A stretch of 64,000 nt of DNA from Terriglobia bacterium (GCA_020073485.1 JAIQFB010000006.1:121072-185071); one strand, 5' to 3'; positions 56,054-63,979 are shown, numbered from the stretch's first letter. Notes: generated by a model not told the origin, from the sequence alone. Program-made: numbers and translations.

Positions 56054-56272
56054 ATGGGAGCACTGTTGAACGCGGTGTTTGGATGTTCACACGGCAACTA
56101 TAGTTTTCCTCAGACTCCGAAGGGTCGTAACCGACCTGAGGCGGCGGCGATTACGGGCACCTACGTCGCCTGTCTCGATTGCGGGAAAGACCTCCCGTAT
56201 GACATGAACGAGATGAAGATCGTGGACGCAGATAAAGTTGCGTTGACGATCACTCCAGTTTTGGAAGGATAG
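56054..56272 (+). CDS. Small CxxC protein, 72 aa
   Basis: 72 residues, starting immediately after the ligase stop. The pattern CSHGNYSFPQTP...TYVACLDCGKDLPYDMNEMK resembles, from memory, small proteins widespread in Acidobacteriota chromosomes (TYVVCLDCGKEFPYDW type). Possible Zn site from Cys11/His13 and Cys38/Cys41. If the resemblance holds, it links this block to an acidobacterial host. Confidence 0.7.
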   Translation: MGALLNAVFGCSHGNYSFPQTPKGRNRPEAAAITGTYVACLDCGKDLPYDMNEMKIVDADKVALTITPVLEG

Positions 56273-56273
56273 C

Positions 56274-57584
56274 ATGAGCACTTCACCCGAACTCGCGGCA
56301 GGGAGCGTCATACGGATACTCCGCAGGGCAGGCTACGAAGCCTACCTTGTTGGCGGTTGCGTGCGCGACATCCTGCTCCAGCGAACTGCGAAGGATTTCG
56401 ACGTGACGACCAACGCCACGCCTGAGCAGGTACAGGGAATCTTCCCTAAGACGCTGGCGGTCGGTGCCGCGTTCGGTGTGGTGATCGTTCTGATGCACGA
56501 CGTTCAGATCGAAGTCGCCACGTACCGAACGGACGGGCAGTATTCTGACGGTCGGCGACCGGACTCTGTTGCGTACAGCACCAGTGCCGAGGAAGATGTC
56601 ATGCGTCGAGACTTCACCATCAACGGCCTGTTGTGCGTCGGTGAGGCGAACCCGGACAGCGTGGCGGAATACGAAGCTACTCTCGCCGGGGCGACTGACC
56701 GTATCACGGTCGGCAATCACACCTTCGGCATCGTTGACTACGTGGGCGGGATCGCTGACGTGCAGCGGGGGGTGATCCGATGCATCGGAGACCCCGACGC
56801 CCGGTTTGGTGAGGACGCTCTGCGAATGCTCCGGGCTGTGCGGTTTGCTGCTCAGCTTGGCTTCGAGATCGAGAACGCGACGTGGAGGGCTATCGAGAAG
56901 AACGCCCCGGCGATCAAGCATGTCAGCCTTGAACGGGTTGCAATGGAACTGTTCAAGCTGGTCACTGCGCCGTTTCCGGTGGAGGGTTTGGTGCCGCTGT
57001 TCAGCACCGGGCTGGCTCAGTACGTCTTTCCGCCGTCCTTCATGAAGGAACTGCGGATGGCATACTGCCTCAGGCGGTTCGAGCGATTCAGCGGCGGTGT
57101 CCCCGAAAGGGGCATGGCAATGTTGCTGACAGACGCAGGCTACGAAGCGGCCTTGGATGTCTGCAACGGCTTCAAGCTGTCCAACGAAGAGCGGGACACG
57201 ATCCTCGGTGCGGTAGGCATGGTGGGTAACTTGGAACCATACCTGACGATGGACGCGGCAACCGTGAAGCGTACAGCACGCCGGAAGGGAATCAAGATCG
57301 CCCTTGAGTTGTTCATGCAGGATGAAGTCATCGGCAAGACCAACCGGGGAGCGACTGACACCACGGCTATCTACAACCGCTTCACGACCCTGACTCCAGA
57401 GGAGATCAGGCCGAAGCCATTCATCACGGGTGACGATTTGATCGCCATGGGGATGAAGCCCGGACCGGAGTTCCGTCGCATACTGGAAGACCTTGAGACG
57501 TACCAGTTGAACGGGGAAATCCAGTCACGTGAGGATGCCGAGCGGAGGCTGTCGTTTGTTTGGGTAGCGGAGAGGAGCACGTAA
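56274..57584 (+). CDS. cca: CCA-adding / poly(A) polymerase family tRNA nucleotidyltransferase
   Basis: 436 residues of class II nucleotidyltransferase. Motifs in order: LVGGCVRDILL, DFDVTT (metal-binding Asp pair), RRDFTINGLL, and GDPDARFGEDALRMLRAVRFAAQLGF. Class II enzymes are either CCA-adding or poly(A) polymerases, and sequence alone does not separate them here. In the context of a Pnkp and RNA ligase, CCA repair of tRNA 3' ends is the likely role (inference). Start is ATG one base after the preceding stop. Confidence 0.9.
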   Translation: MSTSPELAAGSVIRILRRAGYEAYLVGGCVRDILLQRTAKDFDVTTNATPEQVQGIFPKTLAVGAAFGVVIVLMHDVQIEVATYRTDGQYSDGRRPDSVAYSTSAEEDVMRRDFTINGLLCVGEANPDSVAEYEATLAGATDRITVGNHTFGIVDYVGGIADVQRGVIRCIGDPDARFGEDALRMLRAVRFAAQLGFEIENATWRAIEKNAPAIKHVSLERVAMELFKLVTAPFPVEGLVPLFSTGLAQYVFPPSFMKELRMAYCLRRFERFSGGVPERGMAMLLTDAGYEAALDVCNGFKLSNEERDTILGAVGMVGNLEPYLTMDAATVKRTARRKGIKIALELFMQDEVIGKTNRGATDTTAIYNRFTTLTPEEIRPKPFITGDDLIAMGMKPGPEFRRILEDLETYQLNGEIQSREDAERRLSFVWVAERST

Positions 57585-58150
57585 TGGACTCCTCTCCCTC
57601 CCGTTTTAAGGCACTGATCTTCCTAAACAGCAGGGACACCACGTTCCAAGCGCACGCCCTACGTGATTTGATCGAGCCACACTTTCCGGATTTGAAGGTC
57701 TATGAGTCGCTGGTTCCCGGCAAGGATCGAGAGCAGTTGATTCACTACTTGCTTCCCTTCCTGATGCCGAATTCGCTGGTTGTCGGCATTGGCTTGGACG
57801 GTACGATTGCGTGTTACCTCCAGCAGGAATTTCCGGCAGCGAACCTGTCCGTAATAGCAATCAACTCACCGACAAGCGATACCTACACTACGGTCGGTAT
57901 GGAGCGATCCATGGTGCTTAAACCCCACCACAATCGGGTCGCCTTGTACTCCCGGCTCTATGAGCCAATTCGAGGCCGCAATGACTGGCGGCAGCTTACT
58001 GACCACGATCTGGAAGTGTCGTGGCTCCAGCACGGCATTTTCTCGGAGAGCGGTGCCAACCTGAGCAAGTATGCCGTCGCTTACTACGTCACGGCCTACC
58101 TGCAAAGTTCGAATTTAGAACCAGCCGTTGCTTCTTTTCCGACGCAGTAG
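57584..58150 (+). CDS. Hypothetical protein, 188 aa
   Basis: 188 residues, alpha/beta (KALIFLNSRDTTFQAHALRDLI...NSLVVGIGLDGTIACYLQQEFPAANLSVIAINSP). The order of strands recalls small alpha/beta hydrolase-like proteins, but the Ser nucleophile position is not conserved, so enzyme activity is doubtful. Starts at the base of the preceding stop. Confidence 0.7.
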   Translation: MDSSPSRFKALIFLNSRDTTFQAHALRDLIEPHFPDLKVYESLVPGKDREQLIHYLLPFLMPNSLVVGIGLDGTIACYLQQEFPAANLSVIAINSPTSDTYTTVGMERSMVLKPHHNRVALYSRLYEPIRGRNDWRQLTDHDLEVSWLQHGIFSESGANLSKYAVAYYVTAYLQSSNLEPAVASFPTQ

Positions 58151-58163
58151 TATTATTCTGACA

Positions 58164-58364
58164 ATGAGCCTCTGCCCGAATTATTGCGAGTGTCGCACCT
58201 GCAAACACGGTGAGAAAGTCTGTGACTGGCCTCCGTGTAAAGAGTGCGTAGTTGAAAACGAGCGGAGGCAGCATCAGAAAGACCACGAAGCCAGCATCAA
58301 ACGGCAGCGTGCCAAGATCAAGGTTGCCCCATGGTATCATCCGCCAAACTCGTCCGAGGACTAA
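58164..58364 (+). CDS. Cys-rich small protein, 66 aa
   Basis: 66 residues with a cluster of six Cys (CPNYCECRTCKHGEKVCDWPPCKEC) in the first 32 positions, followed by a charged helix. Likely binds zinc. Not recognised. Confidence 0.65.
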   Translation: MSLCPNYCECRTCKHGEKVCDWPPCKECVVENERRQHQKDHEASIKRQRAKIKVAPWYHPPNSSED

Positions 58365-58561
58365 AGATCACAGGGCTCTGGCTCCTGATTCTCCTCTGCA
58401 CCCTTGCTGCCGCCGTGGGGTTGCTCGGCTTTGTCCTGTCCGCGATCAATGACCAACCGGACGGAGCGGTTGTGACGTTTATTCTTGCGGCGATTGCAAT
58501 CAAAATGATATTCTGGTTGCTCGATCCACTGGTGAAACTTGTTGAAACAACTCCTTCGTGA
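58331..58561 (+). CDS. Small membrane protein, 76 aa
   Basis: 76 residues with two hydrophobic segments (~12-34, ~46-66). Overlaps both neighbours. Not recognised. Confidence 0.65.
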   Translation: MVSSAKLVRGLKITGLWLLILLCTLAAAVGLLGFVLSAINDQPDGAVVTFILAAIAIKMIFWLLDPLVKLVETTPS

Positions 58562-58745
58562 TTTGTGGCGTGACTACCGGGCTCGAAAAGCCGCAACCGT
58601 GCGGAAGCGAGTCAAGCTGATGTTCTTTTGGGAAGATGTCGCCGCGTGGCGTGCCGGAAAAGTTGCCGCCGATGAATCGATTAGGCGCAGGCTTGAGTTT
58701 TACGACAAAGTGGACGCAATGAGCGACGAGGAAATACTGAAATGA
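58542..58745 (+). CDS. Small hypothetical protein, ~67 aa
   Basis: About 67 residues, basic and helical, from a TTG (58539 or 58542). Overlaps the preceding gene and ends in an ATGA junction with the next. Not recognised. Confidence 0.55.
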   Translation: MKQLLRDLWRDYRARKAATVRKRVKLMFFWEDVAAWRAGKVAADESIRRRLEFYDKVDAMSDEEILK

Positions 58746-59524
58746 GTGAGAAATGGCCCCACACACTGCTGCTACTTCGCCACGGACAAAGCGAAGCGAA
58801 CGTTCGCAAGGAAGCGGCGAAGCAGGCAGGGTTGGAACCTTCGTGGACGGAAGCCCTCCGCGACATGGACACCCCTCTGACTCCTCTCGGACGCCAACAG
58901 GCGTTCTCCGTGGGCTGCGAACTGGCAAGGCGGTATCCGACTTCTGACGTTTATCGGGCTGAACTTAGTTTGTTCCGGAAACTCAACCCATTGCAGAAAG
59001 CTGCCCCATACATCCGGGAGAACATGCTGCAATACATCGTCACGTCGCCGTATGTGCGCACCCGGCAAACAACCGAAGAAGTTTGTCGTGGTCTGGGCTA
59101 TGAACCGAATATCGTGGTTGAAGAGCGCATCCGCGAGATCGACTTCGGAATCATGGACGGTATTGATCGCGAGACCTTTCGCAAGCTGTACCCGACCGAA
59201 GCAACCCGCCGTGAGAAGGACGGCAAATATTGGTATCGTCCACCGGGCGGCGAGAATCGTCCCGACGTGCGTCTTCGTGTCCATAGCTTCCTCGATACTC
59301 TGAACCGCGATTACGTCAGCAAGAGCGTTCTGGTTATAAACCACAGCGTCGTGGTTCTCGCCTTCCGCAGCTTGCTGGAACGGTGGGGTGAAGAGCAATA
59401 CATGCAGGTTGACCGCGAGGATGACGTGAAGAACTGCGGTCTGACCGTCTACAAGCGGGAAGATCGCCGCCGCTTGAAACTTCAGGAATACAACACTATC
59501 TGTCTGCCAATGGGAGATTACTGA
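58742..59524 (+). CDS. Histidine phosphatase family (phosphoglycerate mutase-like)
   Basis: 260 residues. Catalytic LLLRHGQSEAN near residue 15, a second Arg in SPYVRTRQT, Glu in REIDFG, and the second His in INHSVV. Members dephosphorylate small metabolites, cofactors or proteins. Starts in an ATGA overlap with the preceding gene. Which substrate it acts on in this context is unknown. Confidence 0.88.
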   Translation: MSEKWPHTLLLLRHGQSEANVRKEAAKQAGLEPSWTEALRDMDTPLTPLGRQQAFSVGCELARRYPTSDVYRAELSLFRKLNPLQKAAPYIRENMLQYIVTSPYVRTRQTTEEVCRGLGYEPNIVVEERIREIDFGIMDGIDRETFRKLYPTEATRREKDGKYWYRPPGGENRPDVRLRVHSFLDTLNRDYVSKSVLVINHSVVVLAFRSLLERWGEEQYMQVDREDDVKNCGLTVYKREDRRRLKLQEYNTICLPMGDY

Positions 59525-59952
59525 TGAAAAAGACCGAAACAACCGTGCCAGTGATGGCGAACCGTGCACCGTGGAACGAACTCGTTCTCCGTGGCAATCG
59601 CAAGGTTAAGACCCTTTCCTTCAACTTGAAGCACCGTGGTCTGATGCTTCTTTACACGTCCTCCAACCGTCAGGATGATTGGGGGTTCGAGTCTTACTGC
59701 TTGAGCGAGACCGACCTGCCAAAGGGAGCCATCGTGGGTTATGTCAATGTCCTCGACGTGGTGCCAACCGATGACCTTCCGGAAAAGTTTTTCAAAGCTG
59801 ATCCCAACCTCTTCGACAGCACGGGTCAGCGGTACGTCGCCATTGTAAGCGAACCGAAACGGTTCAAAAAGCCGATACCGTTCAAGCCGCCTCAGGGTGC
59901 TGTTCGTTTCTTCCGTGCCCCGGCTAGCTTCCTCAAGCGGGCGACCGTATGA
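59524..59952 (+). CDS. Hypothetical protein, 142 aa
   Basis: 142 residues; soluble, with AIVGYVNVLDVVPTDDLPEKF in the middle and a basic Pro-rich C-terminus. The order resembles ASCH-like small domains, but I cannot assign it. Starts at the last base of the preceding stop. Confidence 0.6.
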   Translation: MKKTETTVPVMANRAPWNELVLRGNRKVKTLSFNLKHRGLMLLYTSSNRQDDWGFESYCLSETDLPKGAIVGYVNVLDVVPTDDLPEKFFKADPNLFDSTGQRYVAIVSEPKRFKKPIPFKPPQGAVRFFRAPASFLKRATV

Positions 59953-60356
59953 AACTCCTAGTCTTCGATCCGGAGTCCAAACCAAAAGAGACCGAGATCG
60001 CTACCTATCAGGACGCCGAGAAGATTCTGCACAAGACTCGTTTCGGCGACAGCGCATGGGCGATCCTGAATGACGACGGCATCGTTCTCCACTCTGGTAT
60101 CGCCGAGACGTTTATTGCCCGTGAGTACATGGAGAAGAAAGAACAGGAGTTCTTCTGCGAGAAGTGCCGTCTGGAGTCTTCCGTCGAATACACGGATGGT
60201 GATGACGTGCACTTCGTGATCGATTTGATTGCCAGTACGCACGCCATGCAGCAGTACAACTGCGCTCTCAAGTTCGGTTCGTCCTTCGTTCGGGTCCGTT
60301 CTGAGGGCTGTTCCGAGGAAGAGTGGGGCAAGGTCACCGGGAAGGTCAAGGCGTGA
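59949..60356 (+). CDS. Hypothetical protein, 135 aa
   Basis: 135 residues from an ATGA overlap. One CxnC (CEKCRLESS) near the middle. Not recognised. Ends 4 bp inside the next gene. Confidence 0.65.
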   Translation: MKLLVFDPESKPKETEIATYQDAEKILHKTRFGDSAWAILNDDGIVLHSGIAETFIAREYMEKKEQEFFCEKCRLESSVEYTDGDDVHFVIDLIASTHAMQQYNCALKFGSSFVRVRSEGCSEEEWGKVTGKVKA

Positions 60357-60955
60357 AAATCTTTCTCATCTGTCCGGTGCGCAACGCTACTCCAGAAGAG
60401 ACCACCGCCATCCAGCAGTACGTGGCTGACATGGAGATCAGAGGGCATCGAGTCTATTGGCCTGCGAGAGACACCGATCAGGTTGATCCGGTCGGCTTGC
60501 GTATTTGCGGCGACAATCGTGCAGCGATTCAAGATGCCGAAGCTATTCACATCTGGTGGAACACAGGCTCCACAGGTTCGCTGTTTGACCTCGGTATGGC
60601 ATTCATGGCTAAGAAGCCGATTGTTCTGGTCAACGGCGTTGAGCCGACCGTGGGGAAGAGCTTCAACAACTTTCTTCTCGCAGTGCAGTCCACGGATGTC
60701 TTGAACGACGTTCTAGCTCAGAGGCGGCATCTGAGCGGCAGAGCCGGGAACTGTCACATTTATGACCCACAACCCCCGGAAGCTACGAAGTGGCTCAATG
60801 AATTCCTGAACCCGCACAACATGGCATTGACGCAGGTGCCGAATAGCTGGGCGAAGATCGTACAGTTGGACGAATCCAAGCCCCTGCCGGAGAATTGGGA
60901 AATGGTTTGTGAGAAGGCATGGCGGAACATTCCCGAACGCTGCTATGAGTCCTGA
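60353..60955 (+). CDS. Nucleoside 2-deoxyribosyltransferase-like protein
   Basis: About 200 residues from a GTG at 60353. KIFLICPVRNATPEE opens a Rossmann-like fold; GHRVYWPARDTDQVDP follows, then DAEAIHIWWNTGSTGSLFDLGMAFM, matching the SxGSxxxxG substrate loop of the NDT/DUF4406 superfamily, although the usual catalytic Glu is replaced by Asp. In this superfamily the ligands are nucleosides or ADP-ribose-like molecules. In a phage-like block it could act in nucleotide salvage or in modifying signalling nucleotides (speculative). Confidence 0.78.
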   Translation: MKIFLICPVRNATPEETTAIQQYVADMEIRGHRVYWPARDTDQVDPVGLRICGDNRAAIQDAEAIHIWWNTGSTGSLFDLGMAFMAKKPIVLVNGVEPTVGKSFNNFLLAVQSTDVLNDVLAQRRHLSGRAGNCHIYDPQPPEATKWLNEFLNPHNMALTQVPNSWAKIVQLDESKPLPENWEMVCEKAWRNIPERCYES

Positions 60956-61148
60956 AGAGTTCAAGGAACTGAAAGTCGGAGCTAAAATCCGCCGCCCCGG
61001 TCGCCCGGACGTGGTCTACACGGTCATCAACAACGACCCGCCCGGTAACCTGATCCTGATTCCCGGACGGATTACCAAAGTGGCGACCCGCGCAGTTCAC
61101 CCAAATAATTGGGAATTTGACCCCGATCAAAACGATAGTGAACACTAA
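60945..61148 (+). CDS. Small hypothetical protein, 67 aa
   Basis: 67 residues; beta-rich (AKIRRPGRPDVVYTVINNDPPGNLILIPGRI). Not recognised. Overlaps the preceding gene by 11 bp. Confidence 0.6.
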   Translation: MSPEEFKELKVGAKIRRPGRPDVVYTVINNDPPGNLILIPGRITKVATRAVHPNNWEFDPDQNDSEH

Positions 61149-61165
61149 CCAAAATTCAGAACTCA

Positions 61166-61177
61166 TTGGTAGAATGT
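61166..61177 (+). promoter_or_regulatory. TGGTAGAATGT motif (extended -10-like), copy 1
   Basis: TTGGTAGAATGT lies in the 44-bp gap before the 56-aa gene. It reads as an extended -10 (TG-N-TAGAAT). An identical 11-base core recurs at 62653 in the other sizable gap of this part. Confidence 0.55.
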
Positions 61178-61192
61178 CTGTGAGGGACAAAA

Positions 61193-61363
61193 ATGAATCC
61201 GCTCAAGTCAGTGGATACTCCGTCCGTTCTCACTGCCGCCTTCTTTCTGGGGCTGGCTTGCCTTCCCGTTGCCTTAGTCTTTTACGCTGGACATGCTTCT
61301 CGGCCAAAAGAGCAGCCTGTGACCCTGCGAGACCAATATCCTGATGAACACTTGGGGATTTAA
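61193..61363 (+). CDS. Small membrane protein, 56 aa
   Basis: 56 residues: MNPLKSVDTPSVLTAAFFLG then a single membrane segment (~13-31) and a short polar tail. GAGGG lies 7 bases upstream of the ATG. Its stop overlaps the next start (TAATG). Confidence 0.7.
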   Translation: MNPLKSVDTPSVLTAAFFLGLACLPVALVFYAGHASRPKEQPVTLRDQYPDEHLGI

Positions 61364-61674
61364 TGCGTAGCTTCACGGTCGTTCTGAACGACAAAGAGAG
61401 CGGCAACTTCGCCTTCGAGGAAGGGTTCTCGGTCGCGGCGGTGGATATCGTCGATGCCGCGATCAAAGCCAACGACGTGTGCATGGCTATCGCTCAGGCG
61501 GTACGGGCATCCATTAAGGAATATCCCGGCGTCGATCCCGACTACATCAAAGTGGACAGCATTTGCGACCAAGGTGTCTTACTCGGTAGCGATGCGGAGG
61601 CGTCCCCTTCGGCTTGGATTATCGAGTATGTTGATGATATCCTGAAACGCATGAAGGCGGACCATGACGACTGA
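61363..61674 (+). CDS. Hypothetical protein, 103 aa
   Basis: 103 residues, acidic and helical (VAAVDIVDAAIKANDVCMAIAQAV). Not recognised. Overlaps the next gene by 11 bp. Confidence 0.65.
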   Translation: MRSFTVVLNDKESGNFAFEEGFSVAAVDIVDAAIKANDVCMAIAQAVRASIKEYPGVDPDYIKVDSICDQGVLLGSDAEASPSAWIIEYVDDILKRMKADHDD

Positions 61675-61912
61675 TTTCGTCACCAAATGCTGCTACATCA
61701 TGGGCGGTCTCCAGTGCGAGAACGGGCTGCTTTATCACGTCTCGAACGGTGATCCGGCCCTACTTGAGGGGGCCTCGCTCCAGTGTCCCGGCTGCGATGG
61801 TCGCGGCGTCACCCTGACCCCTCTCGCCAAGCAGTTCATTGTGTTTCTGCAAACCCACGGAAGGCCCTTCCTGAGGGAGTTAATTCAGGATATAATGGAG
61901 GAACAGACTTAG
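61664..61912 (+). CDS. Hypothetical protein with CPGCDGRG motif, 82 aa
   Basis: 82 residues with a single CxxCxGxG (CPGCDGRG) near residue 41, as in DnaJ-type zinc fingers, then a helical C-terminus. A related motif recurs twice in the next gene. Confidence 0.65.
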   Translation: MTTDFVTKCCYIMGGLQCENGLLYHVSNGDPALLEGASLQCPGCDGRGVTLTPLAKQFIVFLQTHGRPFLRELIQDIMEEQT

Positions 61913-61916
61913 CATC

Positions 61917-62144
61917 ATGTCCCGTTTCGACGAATACGAGAACGAGTACGATTTCCCGGAGCCCCCTTACGATGACGAGGGCGAATACGCCTACTACGAG
62001 GGCGACGAGGGCGTGACACCGCCTGAGCCCGACAACATCTGCAAGACTTGCGACGGCACCGGAGAGTTCCCGGTTGACCACTTGTGCAAGGATTGCAGCG
62101 GCAAGGGCTACATCGACCCGGAGCCCATCAAGCTTGTCAAGTAG
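61917..62144 (+). CDS. Acidic protein with paired CxxCxGxG motifs, 75 aa
   Basis: 75 residues. The first ~38 are extremely acidic and Tyr-rich; the second half carries CKTCDGTGEF and CKDCSGKGY, the paired CxxCxGxG arrangement of a minimal DnaJ-like zinc finger. Function unknown; may bind unfolded protein or nucleic acid. Confidence 0.7.
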   Translation: MSRFDEYENEYDFPEPPYDDEGEYAYYEGDEGVTPPEPDNICKTCDGTGEFPVDHLCKDCSGKGYIDPEPIKLVK

Positions 62145-62163
62145 ACTTCCCGGTTCATTAGTA

Positions 62164-62625
62164 ATGAATCCCCTGCTCCAACCCAAGCATGCCCACCGTC
62201 CGGAACTGCTGGCGTACATGGAGGACTTCCGCGCCGGAACGGACTCCAACCCTCTGGGAGCCCGTGACCGGGTATGGGGCGGTACCGTCCTGATCGAAGT
62301 CGCCCCCTTTGACAAGCGAATCCACGTTTCTGACATCATGTCCATGGATCGTGGCAAAGGATACGCTTCCAAGGCGCTACAGTGGCTCTGTAGCCTCGCG
62401 GACAAGCATGGGGTAGCCATGAGCCTCACCCCGGATGCGTTCGGCGACGGGCAAGGCTTGGATGGCGAACAACTGACGGCGTGGTATTCGCGGTACGGGT
62501 TCAAGCCACACATGGGGCGGAAGATGGTTCGGGAGCCCCGCACGACCCTCAAGCTTCGCCCCGGCAACATGCGCACCATCCCTATAAATACGCAAACTAC
62601 TGAAAACGAAGCAAATAAAGTCTAA
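62164..62625 (+). CDS. GNAT-like acetyltransferase, 153 aa
   Basis: 153 residues from the ATG at 62164. The acetyl-CoA loop is RGKGYASKALQWLCSLADKHG, followed by LTAWYSRYGFKPHMGRKMVREP, the GNAT pattern. Substrate unknown. After its stop there is a 42-bp gap containing the second TGGTAGAATGT motif. Confidence 0.75.
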   Translation: MNPLLQPKHAHRPELLAYMEDFRAGTDSNPLGARDRVWGGTVLIEVAPFDKRIHVSDIMSMDRGKGYASKALQWLCSLADKHGVAMSLTPDAFGDGQGLDGEQLTAWYSRYGFKPHMGRKMVREPRTTLKLRPGNMRTIPINTQTTENEANKV

Positions 62626-62652
62626 AAATTCTACCCTTTTGAGACCCCGTAC

Positions 62653-62663
62653 TGGTAGAATGT
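62653..62663 (+). promoter_or_regulatory. TGGTAGAATGT motif (extended -10-like), copy 2
   Basis: Identical 11 bases to those at 61167-61177, placed just 4 bp before the next start codon. That spacing would make a leaderless or near-leaderless transcript if it is a promoter. Confidence 0.5.
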
Positions 62664-62667
62664 AGGC

Positions 62668-63177
62668 ATGACAACCAACCACCTGCCCGAATCGAACTAC
62701 CTGCGCGGCGAACGCCAAGCTGAACTGCGAAGCGATCCCCGTAGTGAGGAACTGGACGCTTTCGGCGATCTTCTGATGGAGCAGGCTTACATTGAGAGCA
62801 ACTGGATTTTCTCAGTCGAATCCGAACTCGCCGTAGTCGGTCACGATCCTGAGTACGCCGACATGGAAAACCCCCGTGGTGAGGTTGTCCGCGAACGTTA
62901 CTTCATGGTGGGTACCACCCCAAACGGACGGCAGTACCGCTTCGGTTGGGAGCGCACCGCTGCACTGGCGGAAGCCGCGTTTCAATACCTTGCTCCCCCG
63001 GTCGAACAGTGGTCTCTGTGGCGCTGCATCTACGGCTCTGACGCCTACGTGCAGGACAACTGCGAACTCCAGCAGCTTGCCGACGAGATGGATGAAGATT
63101 TTGCTGGTAGCGGTAGAAACTGGATGGTCGAGGCTCCCGAAGTCGCCGTCCGAATCATCAACGCGGGGGTACGATGA
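62668..63177 (+). CDS. Hypothetical protein, 169 aa
   Basis: 169 residues; soluble, acidic, with few distinguishing features (EQAYIESNWIFSVESELAVVGHDPEY, GRQYRFGWERTAALAEAAF). Not recognised. Ends in a 4-bp overlap with the next gene. Confidence 0.65.
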   Translation: MTTNHLPESNYLRGERQAELRSDPRSEELDAFGDLLMEQAYIESNWIFSVESELAVVGHDPEYADMENPRGEVVRERYFMVGTTPNGRQYRFGWERTAALAEAAFQYLAPPVEQWSLWRCIYGSDAYVQDNCELQQLADEMDEDFAGSGRNWMVEAPEVAVRIINAGVR

Positions 63178-63416
63178 GACACGATTCCAAGGGGAGACCG
63201 ATCACGGGCTGGCAGAGAGGCGGCAAGCGCACCAGCCGTTTCATGGCTCAGCGTGAGCGGGAGCGCACGATTCAGGTTTACTGCACGGATTGCTCCTGCT
63301 TTTATGACGAGAAAGATGTCAAGGTGCTGGACATTTCTGAGGGCATGCAAGGCGAAGATCGCCTGAGATTCGAATGCCCCTCAGGGCACAACGCCGAGTC
63401 AACGAGGAGAGGCTGA
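63174..63416 (+). CDS. Small Cys-containing protein, 80 aa
   Basis: 80 residues: basic N-terminus (GWQRGGKRTSRFMAQRERERT) followed by CTDCSCFY and a distant Cys/His, a possible zinc ribbon. Not recognised. Starts in an ATGA overlap. Confidence 0.6.
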   Translation: MRHDSKGRPITGWQRGGKRTSRFMAQRERERTIQVYCTDCSCFYDEKDVKVLDISEGMQGEDRLRFECPSGHNAESTRRG

Positions 63417-63418
63417 TT

Positions 63419-63943
63419 ATGTGGGAAAATTTGGAAGAGACTTCTGAGACGCAAGCCGAAGCATTCGGTCACGGGAAGCTGTCACCGGAAGGTCAACGCA
63501 ACCATGACGCCTGCCTCGCAATTCTTCGACGGGGAGTTCCGAAAATGAACACAATGACGAAAGTGCGCATCGAGATCGGCGGTGCCTATACAGCCGACAG
63601 CAAGACCGCCGTTTACGAACTGACGCCGGAGCAATACGACACCTACAACGCGGCTGAGACGGCCTTCAACAAGGCGCGTGTCGCACGCGACAAGGCTCTC
63701 GGTGAGCCAGTCCGTTACCCCGTGGGCATTTGTAACTTCTGGATTCCGAACGTCCGGCTGACCAAGGACGGCAACCAGTACATCAAGGCTGGCAGAGAAG
63801 GCGATCTGAACGTGATCGAAACCAGCACTGACCGCAAGATCATCATCGCCCTGTTCTATCCGGCTGATTCGACCGGGTTCGGCGAAGTCAAGCTGCCGGA
63901 GTTCGAGCGGCTAATCCCGTTCGACGTGAAAAAGATTCGTTAA
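63419..63943 (+). CDS. Hypothetical protein, 174 aa
   Basis: 174 residues. The region from Met48 on (MTKVRIEIGGAYTADSKTAVYELTPEQYDTYN) could be an independent start, so two translation products are possible. C-terminal half is alpha/beta. Not recognised. Confidence 0.65.
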   Translation: MWENLEETSETQAEAFGHGKLSPEGQRNHDACLAILRRGVPKMNTMTKVRIEIGGAYTADSKTAVYELTPEQYDTYNAAETAFNKARVARDKALGEPVRYPVGICNFWIPNVRLTKDGNQYIKAGREGDLNVIETSTDRKIIIALFYPADSTGFGEVKLPEFERLIPFDVKKIR

Positions 63944-63979
63944 TTTCGGGCACAAATTCTGGTACCATCGGAGATGAAT

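Noticed and set aside
57584..58150. An alpha/beta hydrolase or esterase call for the 188-aa protein
   Set aside because: The strand order is suggestive but the nucleophile elbow (GIGLDG) has no Ser, Cys or Asp at the expected place.
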